NCBI GenBank assembly: GCA_019915015.1
Contig: JAHBBC010000008.1
Location: 124,001 to 188,000 of the forward strand
Source of the DNA: Auriscalpium vulgare
Taxonomy: Eukaryota > Basidiomycota > Agaricomycetes > Russulales > Auriscalpiaceae
Direction: 5' to 3'
DNA: 64,000 nt
The position numbers were made by a program, and so were the translations under genes. The stretch's first letter is position 1, and every line of letters begins with the position of its first letter. Below are positions 33,338 through 44,300 of the stretch, piece after piece. The notes under the pieces are model-generated. The model searched no databases, was not told the DNA's origin, and saw only the letters and a list, made by a program, of their open reading frames with translations.

Positions 33338-34079
33338 GTGGACAGAATTAAATGGCAGCTTACGATGGGAGGTCCCGAGGGTATAAAAACCGCGAGTTAG
33401 GGTTAGGCTTGACGGGGAGATTCTGTGGGCCAATGGTGAGTACGTATAGCTACGCGGCCATCGTGAGCGCGTGTACGCGCCTGAAAGGAGTCCACATAGT
33501 ATACTTCGTGAGTGCCGTTGGTAGACATCGCTGCGGGTCGTTCGGCGACAACTGATCAAGTCGTCTCGGCGTTAGAAGCCAACGTAGACGCGCAAACGAT
33601 TAGATTGACAACTCACGAGTAACAAGGATATTTGACAGCGCGGACTGGTCGACTGTCGTCGTCAAGAACGGTGGCCAGGTGGACGCTCAGTGACGTCGAT
33701 GATAGAGTGCAAGAAATGTGCAGAGAAACTGCTCAGAACCGGGCGGCAACACCCGTGGGAACATTGCTTACGCGAGCCGAAAAGATAACTGTTTCGATGG
33801 TACGTTGGCGCGCAGAATTTACGATAGCGACCCCAAGCTTCAGAAATCCAAGCGAGCCATCGCGTGCCATTTGATTCGCCTTCCAGCGAGAATCATTGGA
33901 GACACATGGAAGCTCACCGTGCGATTTGTGCGGGGTATCGCGTGGTATGACAGGACAAAACGACCGCTCGGGTGAGAAATTTGATATCGTAACTTGTTCT
34001 CTTGTATACACCGAAGACCATCTTGCTGTAGCATTCTGTGCTCGTTCGATCGCTCCGCTTGCACCAAATCGCCCGACGA
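33338..34079. other. Intergenic between H5 and H6, no gene
   Basis: The part next to H6 (33870-34079) matches the 3' flank of H2 and marks the limit of that duplication. The remainder shows short frames without domains. Confidence 0.45.
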
Positions 34080-34909
34080 TCACTTCCGCAGCTCCGCCAA
34101 CGCGTCCGCAACGACCTTCACATCCGCGCCCCGCGCCCAATTGCGCGCGCGCTCGAGGGTGCACCGCGCCTGCGCGACATTGCCGAGTGCGACATATGCA
34201 CGCATCTGGCGGAGGTACCTGCGCCCGCGCCCGTGTCAGCCTGCCTGCCCACCCAAACCCAGCGCGCCAACTCACCCTTTGATGTACCCCGCGTCCTTGC
34301 GCTCCGCCGCCTGCGCCTCGCCCAGCGCACGCCCCGCGTCCTGGTCCAGGCCCGGCCCGCTCAGCATATACGCCGCGTTCGCCAGACACACCGCGCGCAG
34401 GCGCCGGGCGCGCGTGAGCTCCGCCGGCCCGTGCCCGAGCATAAGCACCTGCGCGAGCAGCGACGCTGCGGTGCCGTACGCTGCGAGTGCCCTGGCGCGG
34501 TCGCGCTGCGAGTACGCGCAGTTGCCCGCGTCCTTCGCCTTCTCGGCCTGCGCGGTGAGCATCACGGTCTTCGCGCGCGCTTCCTCCGGCTCTTCGATTC
34601 TGTAAATGAACGGCGCAGGAATTCGTGACAGGAAGGACGCGAGGGCGTCAGCATATGGAGTGAAGGCGGCGGATAGAATGAGCAAGGAGGGGAGCATGGG
34701 CTCTTTGACAGAGAGAGCGTCGCAGACAGCGCTGGGGATGTGTGAGTGATATAGTGAAGCGCAGGGCGCGAATGGCATACATCAGCACAGCACGGGCGGA
34801 CAACTGACCGACGCCGGTAGTTTCCTTTGCGTAGTGAATGCCCGCAGTCCCCGGCTTCATGTTCGGCGAGTCCTCGCAGGTGACGACGAAGCGGTGGGCA
34901 GCGCCGTTA

Positions 34910-35695
34910 CGATTCCCTTGAATCGTTTCTTATGTAAGCACCAGTCGCGGTTTTTGGACCCCCATGCAACTTTCATCTTCACCCCCATATATAGGTCTTT
35001 GTTCCCACGGTCTATTTTTCACCAATCCCGTGTTTTTCTGCCTCATGACCTTTTCAAAGACTCTCGTTTCAGTCAGTATTTTGTATTTTGTAAGCTAAGG
35101 AGAATAGACATGAGTAAAATTCCAGTTGTTCTAGTATCAGTACGCAAAAGCTCTATGAATTCCATTTTTGGTAAAAAGTTCCCACGGTTGACGTGAAGCA
35201 TGACATAGTTTGTAGCTGGTGTACCCGGAAAACTACGTCATGTCTCTCTACTCCGGCTAACATAGCCGGAAAATATTAATATTTTGCAAGGGGTCCTTAG
35301 TGGGATTTGAACCCTAGTTCCCTTAGCTACAAGAGAAACATAGCATCTCTACTTACCACTAGACTATGTATACATTTCTTTCCTATCGTTTTCAGAATTA
35401 CTATGGTGTGCATCTGTAAATGACACCATGTCTCTTGACTACCAATGTACTGCCCAACTCAAATATCTGTATTCTCAAGACTCCCCCCATAAAATTGCAC
35501 TCAGGATATTTGGCTTAAGTGTCCCAATTCAATACCTGGCGGCCTGCACGAGCTTGCGAGTGAGGCCGGCCAGGTATTGATTGGGGCATGGTTGGGTCCA
35601 TGTTTGTTGTGAGATTGGAGGGTCAAAGAGCACAGTAACTACATATCCTACATATTCTACACAATAATATTCACACAAAGCTAGAAACGGAATCG
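34910..35695. mobile_element. MITE-like insertion (786 bp) with TA target duplication
   Basis: The insertion lies inside paralog H6, bounded by TA on both sides. The ends are CGATTCCCTTGAATCGTTTCT on the left and, reverse complemented, CGATTCCGTTTCT on the right. The left end resembles the terminal repeat of the larger element at 47796-53661 (CGATTACTCTTAATCGTTTC), so both appear to belong to one family. It encodes no protein. Inside is a tRNA-like RNA polymerase III box pair on the minus strand, then a GC hairpin (CCGGCTATGTTAGCCGG), also shared with the larger element. Confidence 0.72.
35285..35375 (-). repeat. tRNA-like (SINE-type) segment inside the MITE
   Basis: On the minus strand, AGTCTAGTGGTAAG resembles an A box and GGGTTCAAATCCC a B box, about 45 bases apart. 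The flanking seven-base arms do not pair as an acceptor stem, so this is not a working tRNA gene. A diverged copy with the same order of parts lies at 52510-52740. Confidence 0.6.
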
Positions 35696-36039
35696 TACCT
35701 GCCGTGCTTAGCACCGGCCCACTCCCAGCAAGTCCATCGGGTCAACGGGCCCCTTGTCAGCCAGGGACATCTGCCAGCACACGTCGGAGCCGGTGGGGTC
35801 GTTCTTGATCCCGGAGAAGTGGGCGTCGAGCGGGGGGCGTTCGCGCGTGGGCATCGCTGCGTATCTGCACACATACTGTCTCAACGGAGGCGAGCAAAGA
35901 GGTAGTGGTGACTTACGACGTTAACTCCTCCACGAAATTCTGTGAGATAGTAGTGAGATGGGGTGATGAGGTGTGATGTCGAGAACAGGCGCACCTCCAT
36001 TGAGTCGTAGCTGTAGATGCCCGCCTCCGTGGCAGCCAT

Positions 36040-36440
36040 GGTGTGACTCTGTGAGGGCAACGAGCGGGGGCTTCAAGGTCAAGAGGACAAGCACGCGCAA
36101 GCGTGGCGGGGCGCGACGATGCGTCGGCTTATATGTGCATAACCAGAGAATCAGGAGAACTAGAAGGTGCTCGCTGTCGCTGTCAGAGCGAGATCGTCGC
36201 TGAGCCTTAACGCCATTCGATTGTCGCTTGTGACTTGTCGTCCATCTCGGCGGCACAAGCAAAGTCTTCCTGGAAGCGAACTTTTCAAGTGTTGCCTGAG
36301 TCGCCATTCCGCATGGGTCAAAAGGGTGGCAAGGTGGAGGCAGGAGGAGAGGTTGGTCTTGCGATGGGAGAATGACGGAGATGTCACGATGTGACAGCAC
36401 GGCCGTTACGTTCCGGGCCGGCCAGCCACGCTCTGCCGCC
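36040..36440. promoter_or_regulatory. Upstream region of H6
   Basis: Nearly collinear with the H2 upstream region over at least 200 bp, including the TATA-like CATATAAGCC (minus strand, about 36124-36133) and the CGACGCATCGTCGC block. The promoter was duplicated with the gene. Confidence 0.6.
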
Positions 36441-37554
36441 GCCCTTCAAGTTCCTCCGAGTCGATGATGTCCGCAAAGGTACTCTACGGCAGGCCGAGGC
36501 ACGAGGCCCGCCGTAGCGGGAGGTCTATGCTTACGCGAGCCTCGCCGGGACTCATCGCCGCCAAGTCTCTCAGGCAGGCGCTCGTCTCCTCACTCTTGAC
36601 TGCCACCTGGCATTTTCCCTCAGCTCTTGTGCTTCGTTTTCGCGTCTCTTTCCAATCGTCTGTGCCGTTGATGGGACCCGCCGAGCTACAGGCACCGAAA
36701 CGGGCCAATCACACCGCTACAGACGGACACACACCCCCGAGACCCCCGTAGGGCGTCGAGGCACCAACACGACCACTATGTGCCACTCCCGAGGCCAGGC
36801 AACACCGCTGCGAGAGAGAGGCAGTGTAGGGGAGGCGTACCGTGGAAAGGCGAGACTTAGCAGGGCGCGGGTGCACGGACCGTGGGAGAGCTGACGAAGC
36901 AGCGGTATATAGATGCGATTCGAGCTCTTGTATAGACACTTTTGGACCTCGGGGCCTACACCCGAGACTACACCTTTCATTTCCACAACGTAGCGATCTC
37001 TGCTAGACGCGACCGAAACCGACTTGGCCGGCAAGATGACTTAGGCAACGGGACGGGACCGGCCATCGGGTTGCACTCCCGCCGCGACACTACGGGCCAC
37101 GCTGCCCAGACCCAACCGCAGACTGGAGTGATACAGTGTGGTAGGGCATTTGTGACTGACGTTTATATTATAGGATAGTGGCCACGGACGGTACGGATGA
37201 AGACGGTCGGATCGGACGGTCGGTGCTACACGGCGACGCGCACGGAACTCACGACGGCGGCCGCGAACGGACGAAGACCGCTACCGCCAGGAGAGGGCGC
37301 GTCGTACAACGGTCGGGTAGTGCGGGGCAGATAGGTTAAGAGGAGAGGCCAGGACCCGTGGGGGTCCTGGGTGGTTTTGTTTGGGTCACGGTCGCGACCT
37401 TGGTTCCTTCCTCCGATCCACCACCTCTTTGGCCAGCGGTTGACTGCTCGCTCCCTCCATTTCTATTGACGTTCCCCGGGCCTTCCCCAGGGTTCATCTC
37501 AACATTTGTGGAGCCCACCGCGAGGGGGCTAGTGTCAACCGCTCGAGCAACCCG
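36441..37554. other. Presumed 5' LTR and leader of a plus-strand gypsy element
   Basis: This sequence directly precedes the gag start codon at 37555 and so should contain the 5' LTR, primer site and leader. A TATA-like GGTATATAGATG is at about 36901-36912. I cannot delimit the LTR because no second copy is seen in the window. No independent gene is visible. Confidence 0.4.
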
Positions 37555-37583
37555 ATGGCACCAAAGGCGAGGGTCGCAGTAGA
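37555..37583 (+). pseudogene. First codons of a gypsy gag, cut by the chromovirus
   Basis: ATG at 37555 opens a frame (MAPKARVAV) that runs into the chromovirus LTR at 37584. The same frame resumes at 56029 after the duplicated GTAGA and leads straight into the gag ORF there. Confidence 0.7.
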
Positions 37584-38197
37584 TGAGACGCCTCTAGCAG
37601 GTGAGTCTCGAGATTCGGAGTAGGACGGGCGAGAGACGAGCCCAGGAAGGAACCAAAGGTGTGTCGTCCTGTCGGTACGGGGCTTCCCCGTGTTGACAGA
37701 CCTCCTCCGTAGCACGGAAGGAGTGGAGGGCAAGGAGAGATGATCACGCCCGTAGGCGCAAGGCCCGAGCGGGAGCTCAGTCGTTAGGAGGCTTCCTCCT
37801 GGTGACTGGCTCGAGAGAGAGTTGGGCGAGGCGCCGGCGGCCCAAGTGCGTCGCGCGTGTGTGGTTCTGTGGGCGCACTGATGGCGCTCAAGAAGCTTCA
37901 CGCGCTCGTGACTTGTCGCGTCGTCGCGTCGTCGGTTCTCGTAGTCGTCTAGCAACTACCTTACTTGTAGGAGACTTGAAGAGAGAAAATAGGAGACGAT
38001 GAGACGAGGAGAGGAAAAAGAAAAAGAAACACGTTGTATTGATGATGCACGATGCTGTCAGTACACGACTTATATACTTACAGTCATCTTCGAACTCCGA
38101 CTTAATCTAATCTATCATACTGTAATCTAATAGCGTCCTGCGTCGAGACTAATGACCTTCTGCCCGCGTTACCTCTGGGCCTCTTTCTCCCGTCACA
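37584..38197 (-). repeat. 3' LTR of the chromovirus
   Basis: A 614-bp terminal repeat, the same as 55410-56023 over its whole length as far as I can read. The first bases on the coding strand (TGTGACGGG) supply the stop codon of the 993-aa ORF. Confidence 0.93.
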
Positions 38198-41174
38198 AAG
38201 CCCCCCCAGTCTCGGCGTTGGAAGCTTCGCTCGAATTGTCCCAAGAGGCATGCAGCGCGCTCAAGTCGAGGATTCCCAGGGCTGCGATGTCGGGGTCTGC
38301 GTTGATCCTGCCCTCTGCGTGTGCCTCCGAACCTACCCCGTCCAGTGCCCGTCGTTCAGCTGGGCGCAAGGCATTACGCAGTTCTTTAGCCCACTGTGTC
38401 GGCGTGAGGGTGAGGTCTTGCTTCGCCGCGGATAGGTTATTCAGACGCGTGGTGAACCAGACTTCGTTGGACCAGGACCATTCACCGTTCCAGGCGCGAC
38501 TGTCCAAAAAGTCCTTCTGTCTCGGCCAAAGGCTCCTTCCGCTCTTTCCTCCATACAGTCGATCTACCTCCGATGGCGTCGTACGGTCGAAGCAGCTAGG
38601 GACTGGAGCTGTCGTCGGGTCGCCAATGCCATAATCCGTCACTAGCCGCGAAGGCCCCGTACCCGCATCCTCCAACAGGCTAGGAGGCCCAAATTGAAGG
38701 GCGAGTCTCCAAGAAATTCCACCCGCTTGGAGGAACATGCGTGCGTTAGGCTGTGTCATGAGATCGCGCACAGTCGCGAGGTACGCGTCCCAGATGTTGG
38801 CGCGTGCCTCCCACCAACGAACTTGGGTGAGGTTGACGTGCGCGTACGCCGCCCAGCTGTCCGGCAGGATTGGAAGTGGCCGCGGTAGACGACTCTTTGG
38901 ATAGCTCCATCGGAAGGAAATGCCTTTGCTGAGCATGAAGGCAATCACGTCTGGCCACGGTGCAGTGCAGGCATCTCTCCACATCGCTACTCGCAGTTTA
39001 GAGCGCGACAGCAAGTGAATATGCCCGGTAAGGATGGGAGTGGTGGGCGGAATGGACAACGGAGTCTCCGAAGGGCGTAAGATGGCCGCTGAGAACGTGG
39101 CGACCCCATGCAGCGGTGAAGATGGCCCGTATACTTCCATATTAACAGTGACGGGTTGCTCCTCCAAGCTCACGTTGGCCGGAGTGGGGGAAATAGGCTC
39201 AGTGTCTATGGCCGTCAACTGATCGCTGCTTGTCTCGGATATTCTGTCCATAAGTGAAGTTGTGGGCACTGTATCCATCCGCGACAACAAAGATGTGGGC
39301 CGAACTGCAATTCCTTGGGACATACGAGCGAGTAACGTCGGAACTTTTGGACTGTCGAGTTCCCTCGCTACACTTTCCACCACTGACGTAGGACCCGTCA
39401 GACGATCAAGAAGAGATCGAGCGATCGATCCACCCTCGAGAGAGCTGTCCTCTCGAGGTCTTTTACGTCCGCGTGTCTCGATGGGCGTGGTTGGTCCGCG
39501 GGAGGATGAAGAAGAGCTATCCTTCTTCGCAGAACCGGACTGTCCAGTTCTGTCCTCCATAACCACGTCCGATGAGGCACGTTGCGACGAACTTTCTCCA
39601 GGCCGGTGATGGAGAGTTTGGAGAGAGACACGAATGGCGGTTTGAACGTCAGCCTCTTCTTGATGTAGCTGCTGCTCGACATCCGCGTCGCTGTCGCGGA
39701 CTGGGAATGGTGGGTCGACGTGTGCTCTCTCCTTCCCTTTCCCGGATGGCAATGTGGCGCGCGGCTCGGCATTTGAAGGGGTTGGAGGATCGGCCGGTGG
39801 CCTCATGGGACCGATGTTCTTCCCGTATATAGACTCGATGAAGTCGTCTTCTTCGTCCTGGTCATAGGCGGGAAGCGGAAGCATCTCCCATTCGCCTGGC
39901 AGCTCCTTGGTCGTACGGAAGTCGGTTATGTCGACGAACACGGTACCGTCCCCAGGTTCGGGGTGATTCAACCGAACCGCACATCCCATGTACTCGCCAT
40001 CCTTCACGTGCTTGGCTGCGATGTACCGCCTCGTGGAGGGGTCGTCCGAATCCATCTGTTCGTGCCAGCGACGGACTTCACTGACTTTTCGAATACGGTC
40101 TTTGCGGAGCAGTTCGTTTGTCCTATGCTTCAAGTTCTCGGCATTTTTCTCCCACTTGCGCAAGCGTTTGTCTCGTTCGCGTGTTACCGCTACGATTTCT
40201 CGTGCACCTAGATTGCGAGGGTTGAGCACTGCCAACTCCGGTTTCTCCAACCCGAAGTGCCACAGATACCGAGGGTTCGCGCCGTGAAGGTAGAGTTCTT
40301 GAACATTCGGCCAGGTGATTCGAGGGAGATGAAAGTCTATGAGGGTGCCCACGCGTTCTCCTGAAAGCCAAATGATGATTGTATTCGTCCAACCAGCTAC
40401 GGGGAGGGGAATTGCTTCCCAGCCATGACCCGCATGAGTTGCGAGAAATACCACGAAAGCCATCCACTCGTGCATAGAACGACGAATGCTCGAGAGTTGT
40501 TTCTTGAGGTCGCCTTTATCTGCTGGCTCTCGGGTCATGGCAGGGATACGTAGTGGTGCCGCATCGTACCCCAAGTACTTCTGCATGGCCTCTCCGATCT
40601 GCATCATATGGCCCGTATACTCCGTCAACCACGATAAGGCCTTTGGAGCGCATTGATACCGGTCATTGCCTACACGTACGAAGCCGTTCCCGTCCGCTTG
40701 ATCGTTATACACCCACTCTTCATTGGTACTGTCGTTGGGCAACGGACGATAAGCGAGCCAAGGACGTTTGTAGTCCCACCATTCGATGGGGATGTCTGGT
40801 CCGTCCGATCGATAACAAAATGGGGGAGTCGCGTGTAAAGCAGTTCGTGAAGGTAGGGGCACCGGCGAGCGTCCGCTCGGCGTTGGATCCATTCCGAATC
40901 CGACCCATTGAACTCCTGGAACTGAAGATGTGTAGACTTCGGCGAGATATCCTCCTGACGTCACTATGTTGTATGGCTTGACTGATTCATCGTAAATCGC
41001 CTTGGGGTCTCCTGCGCGCCTTCGACGCGCAATGTCTCGCAATTTCCCTGCCGGCGGGGGCGTGGGAGCGGCTTCCGCTCCCCAACCATGCGATGGTTGT
41101 GCCCACGACGACATTTGGCGTTTGACGGAGTTGGGGCGAGGTGATGGTTCAAGACAAAGAAGTGAGTTCTGCAT
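38193..41174 (-). CDS. Third ORF of the chromovirus, 993 aa, unknown function
   Basis: This single-exon ORF lies between pol and the 3' LTR, the place where env sits in some retroelements. It starts 174 bp after the pol stop (MQNSLLCLEPSPRPNSVKRQ), and its TGA stop lies in the first bases of the LTR, so the polypurine tract is within coding sequence. The first 450 residues look globular, Trp- and Pro-rich (WWDYKRPWLAYRPLPNDS, WLTEYTGHMMQIGEAMQKY, WLSGERVGTLIDFHLPRI). A charged coiled-coil-like part follows (ERDKRLRKWEKNAENLKHRT), then an acidic Ser-rich section, and a globular C-terminus (WAAYAHVNLTQVRWWEARAN). I see no signal peptide, transmembrane helix or furin-like site, which argues against an envelope. 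I do not recognise the family. Confidence 0.8.
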   Translation of the reverse strand: MQNSLLCLEPSPRPNSVKRQMSSWAQPSHGWGAEAAPTPPPAGKLRDIARRRRAGDPKAIYDESVKPYNIVTSGGYLAEVYTSSVPGVQWVGFGMDPTPSGRSPVPLPSRTALHATPPFCYRSDGPDIPIEWWDYKRPWLAYRPLPNDSTNEEWVYNDQADGNGFVRVGNDRYQCAPKALSWLTEYTGHMMQIGEAMQKYLGYDAAPLRIPAMTREPADKGDLKKQLSSIRRSMHEWMAFVVFLATHAGHGWEAIPLPVAGWTNTIIIWLSGERVGTLIDFHLPRITWPNVQELYLHGANPRYLWHFGLEKPELAVLNPRNLGAREIVAVTRERDKRLRKWEKNAENLKHRTNELLRKDRIRKVSEVRRWHEQMDSDDPSTRRYIAAKHVKDGEYMGCAVRLNHPEPGDGTVFVDITDFRTTKELPGEWEMLPLPAYDQDEEDDFIESIYGKNIGPMRPPADPPTPSNAEPRATLPSGKGKERAHVDPPFPVRDSDADVEQQLHQEEADVQTAIRVSLQTLHHRPGESSSQRASSDVVMEDRTGQSGSAKKDSSSSSSRGPTTPIETRGRKRPREDSSLEGGSIARSLLDRLTGPTSVVESVARELDSPKVPTLLARMSQGIAVRPTSLLSRMDTVPTTSLMDRISETSSDQLTAIDTEPISPTPANVSLEEQPVTVNMEVYGPSSPLHGVATFSAAILRPSETPLSIPPTTPILTGHIHLLSRSKLRVAMWRDACTAPWPDVIAFMLSKGISFRWSYPKSRLPRPLPILPDSWAAYAHVNLTQVRWWEARANIWDAYLATVRDLMTQPNARMFLQAGGISWRLALQFGPPSLLEDAGTGPSRLVTDYGIGDPTTAPVPSCFDRTTPSEVDRLYGGKSGRSLWPRQKDFLDSRAWNGEWSWSNEVWFTTRLNNLSAAKQDLTLTPTQWAKELRNALRPAERRALDGVGSEAHAEGRINADPDIAALGILDLSALHASWDNSSEASNAETGGAL

Positions 41175-41348
41175 CGTCCGTCCTCCGTCTAAGCGCGCCT
41201 CGAGGCGGTGGCGCCCAGCGGGGTCACGTGCTGTCGTCGCGTCGCGTAAAATAGGTAAAATGAAAGAAAAAGGCTATACTCTGAACAATGAATAGTACAG
41301 AAAGAAATAAAATGGGAAGAAATTATATACATAAAAGGTGATTCCGCT

Positions 41349-44300
41349 TCACTGTTTAGCGGGACCGGCCAAGCCCGCGTCTCGTCTGTAAGAGAATAGC
41401 CGTTGGGGCGCGTTCCGCAAATCCGTGGTGGTGGCCCATGAGTTGTATAGCGGCGAATACCCCTCCCAGCGAATGAGGTAGAGCATTTGCTTCTTGCGCT
41501 TGTCGTAACGATGGCCGACTATCTTATCAACATGATACTCTTCAGAGGCTGGCTTGTCTGAACGGGTGTCTGGCAGCACCGTGCGATGCCCGAATTCAGG
41601 ATCTGATGGTCTGTATAGACGTAGATGTTCGAGATTAAGAACGTTGGAACCAGGGTAATTGTCGGGAAGTCGAAGACGATAGACCTTGGGGTTAATACGC
41701 TCCTGAATCTCGAATGGGCCAACAGCGCGTTGTACTAACTTGCTGCCTTCTCCTTTGCTTTCCACCCATTCCAAAGAATGTGGATTCACCAAGACTTGGT
41801 CTCCGACCTTAAATTCTAACTCTCGTCGACCCTTGTTGTAGGATTCGCTCTGTTTCAACTGAGCTCGCGCGAGAGCCATCCTCGCGCTTTCCCGATGGTA
41901 CTGCATTAATCGCACGAAATCGTCGGATCGGTCATTCAACAAAGCGTCCTGTGGAGCGGCTTCCGCTCCTTCCGCCTGTGCAAAATCCAAGCTGGATTTG
42001 GGTTGGTACCCATAGAGTACGAAATGAGGGCTCATCCCGGTGGACGAATGGGGCAGATTATTATAAGCATGCTCGAGCAGCGGCAACCATTCAGCCCAAC
42101 TTGTCTTGTCCGTAGCGACATATGCGCGTAGCATGATCTCCAGCTTCTGGTTTACGATTTCAGTTTGTCCATCATGCTGAGGGTGATGCGAGGATGATAG
42201 AGACATTCTAGTCTTGAGCGCTTTCGACACTCCTTTCCAGAAGTCGGAAGTCCACCTTGGATCGCGATCGGAAACGATGTTGTCTGGCACGCCGAACCTG
42301 CAGATGACATGATTGACGAAAAGTTTCGCGAATCCTTCAGCAGTTAGGCCAGTCGTGGTCGGAATAAACTGCGCGTGCTTCGACATTCGATCGACGGTAA
42401 CCAGTACCGCATTGGATTCTAGCGACCAAGGTAGGCCGGTCACTAAGTCTAGCGAGACAGATTCGTAAGGGCGGCGCGGAATTGGATTCGGAATCAAACG
42501 ACCGAACTTAGTAAAGTTCCTGTGTTTGATTTTCTGGCACACATCGCAGGTATCACAGAACTTTTGTACATCTTTCTTCATCGAAGGCCAAAAGAATTTT
42601 CCGCTCATAAGCTGCCATAGCTTCTCTGCGCCTGCATGAGCCGATTCAAACGGAGATTCATGAGCTTGAAGGAGTAAACTCGCTCGCAGAGATTTGGGAA
42701 CACAAAGCCGGGGTTGAAAATCCGCGTCTCTAAAATATAACAGTCCTTTCTCATCCTTGAAGTATCGTTGTCCCGCGTCCCAAGAATCTGGAGAGGTACT
42801 AGTAGTTTCCCATCTCTGCTTGAAAGCGGCATCCGCTTTATATCCTTGCAGGAAGGTTTGCAGATAACTCTTATCCATGTGGACATGGATAGTAGGAGGG
42901 GGATTTGCTATTTCCCAAACTCGCTGCCTGTCATACAGATCGGAATGCTCTGTCGATTCGGGCGTCCTGATTGTCCTTGCGTCGGCTTCCGACGATGGTT
43001 CCTCAGAGATGGAGTTCTCCTTCGCACGTTCCGAATCGTTGCTCTTACTAGCTGTCTTGTAGGAGCGGGTTGTGACTTGGAAACAATGATGGGGCGTAGC
43101 AGACAAGCTGTCATTCCAGTCCGTTAAAACCAACTGTGCGGACTTCTCCAATTCTCCTACGGAGTTGCCTTTCAAAGGAGATTCGGACAACTTGGCGAGC
43201 GTTAAAGCGGGTGAGTCTTCATCCTTCGGAGTTACATAGACGGGAACGGCCTCCAGCAAACGAGAAATGGGATCTACGTTGGAGTGCACCCTACCAGGAC
43301 GATGAATGATCTCAAGGCCTGGAGCATATGCTGAGAAGACAGTTCCCCAAGCTCCTAACCGTCGATTATTGTTTTCATACGTCTTTGCCCATTGAAGAGC
43401 CGCGTGGTCGGTGACAAGTAGGATACGTTCCCCTTCAATGAACGGCTGGAATTTTACAAGCCCTTCTTTAGCAGCTAGAGCCTCCCTTTCTGTCGCAGAA
43501 TAATTCCTTTCCGCCGGTTTGAATGTTCGACTCCAATATCCTACTACCCTTTCGACTTGTACTGCTGTATCCTCGAAGGAGCTTCCCCAGGTGCCCTCGT
43601 GATCACAGTCAGTGATCTTACTCGATAAAGTGGTCGTGAGCTTGGGAACTGGCTTCCCTGACTCATATGCTCGACGGACACGTTCATAGGTCCTCGTTCC
43701 TTTCAGATCTTTCAAGGCCATTATTTGCACTTGTTGCAGAGTGACTCCTAGCCCGTCTCCGGAAGCATCCGTATATAACCGATAGGGCTTCCCCATCTCC
43801 GGATGCGCTAGTACTGGAGCACGCGATAGAGCTTTCTTGATCTCTTCGAAGGCTCTTTCGTGTTCCGCACGCCAATTCCACGCAGCACCCTTACGAGTCA
43901 GCGAGAACAGAGGGGTTGCGAGTGTAGCGTAGTGTGGTATGAATGCCGAAAAGTACACGGCCATTCCCAGGAATGTGCGTAATTCAGCCACCTTAACGGG
44001 CCTCGGCATCTTCAAGATGGCTTCCACCTTTTGTTTGTGCGTCGACAAACCCAGCCGAGAGACTTTGTGTCCGAGTAGAATGATGGAACTATAGAAAAGA
44101 TGACATTTCTTCGGGGATAACGTGATTCCTGATTTCTCGATGGCTCCGAGCACTTTGTCCAGATGTTCGATGTGTTCTTCGTAGCTTCTCGAATAAACCA
44201 CTATGTCGTCTATATAGACTAGGCAAAACAACCAGAGGTACGGAGACAAAATCTCTTGCATGACACGTTGGAAGATGGAAGGGCCGTTGCGTAGCCCGAA

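Larger units (their letters stand above)
34080..36039 (-). pseudogene. TPR family paralog H6, interrupted by a MITE
   Basis: The gene starts at 36039 with MAATEAGIYSYDSME, then FVEELTS and YAAMPTRERPPLDAHFSG, all closely matching H2, and reaches DKGPVDPMD at about 35740. A 786-bp insertion (34910-35695) and a short unmatched stretch with a stop codon then intervene. The homology resumes at GAAHRFVVTCEDSPNMKPG (about 34905) and continues through AVCDALSVKEPMLPSLLI, the TPR-like helices (AGNCAYSQRDRARALAAY) and YLRQMRAYVALGNVAQARC to the stop at 34080-34082. The insert and the stop mean no full protein can be made. Splice sites correspond to those of H2. Confidence 0.8.

Noticed and set aside
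35285..35375. tRNA gene (minus strand)
   Set aside because: A- and B-box-like motifs are present, but the acceptor and T stems do not pair; it is part of a repeat family.
38193..41174. Envelope gene
   Set aside because: Position fits env, but no signal peptide, membrane helix or cleavage site is visible.
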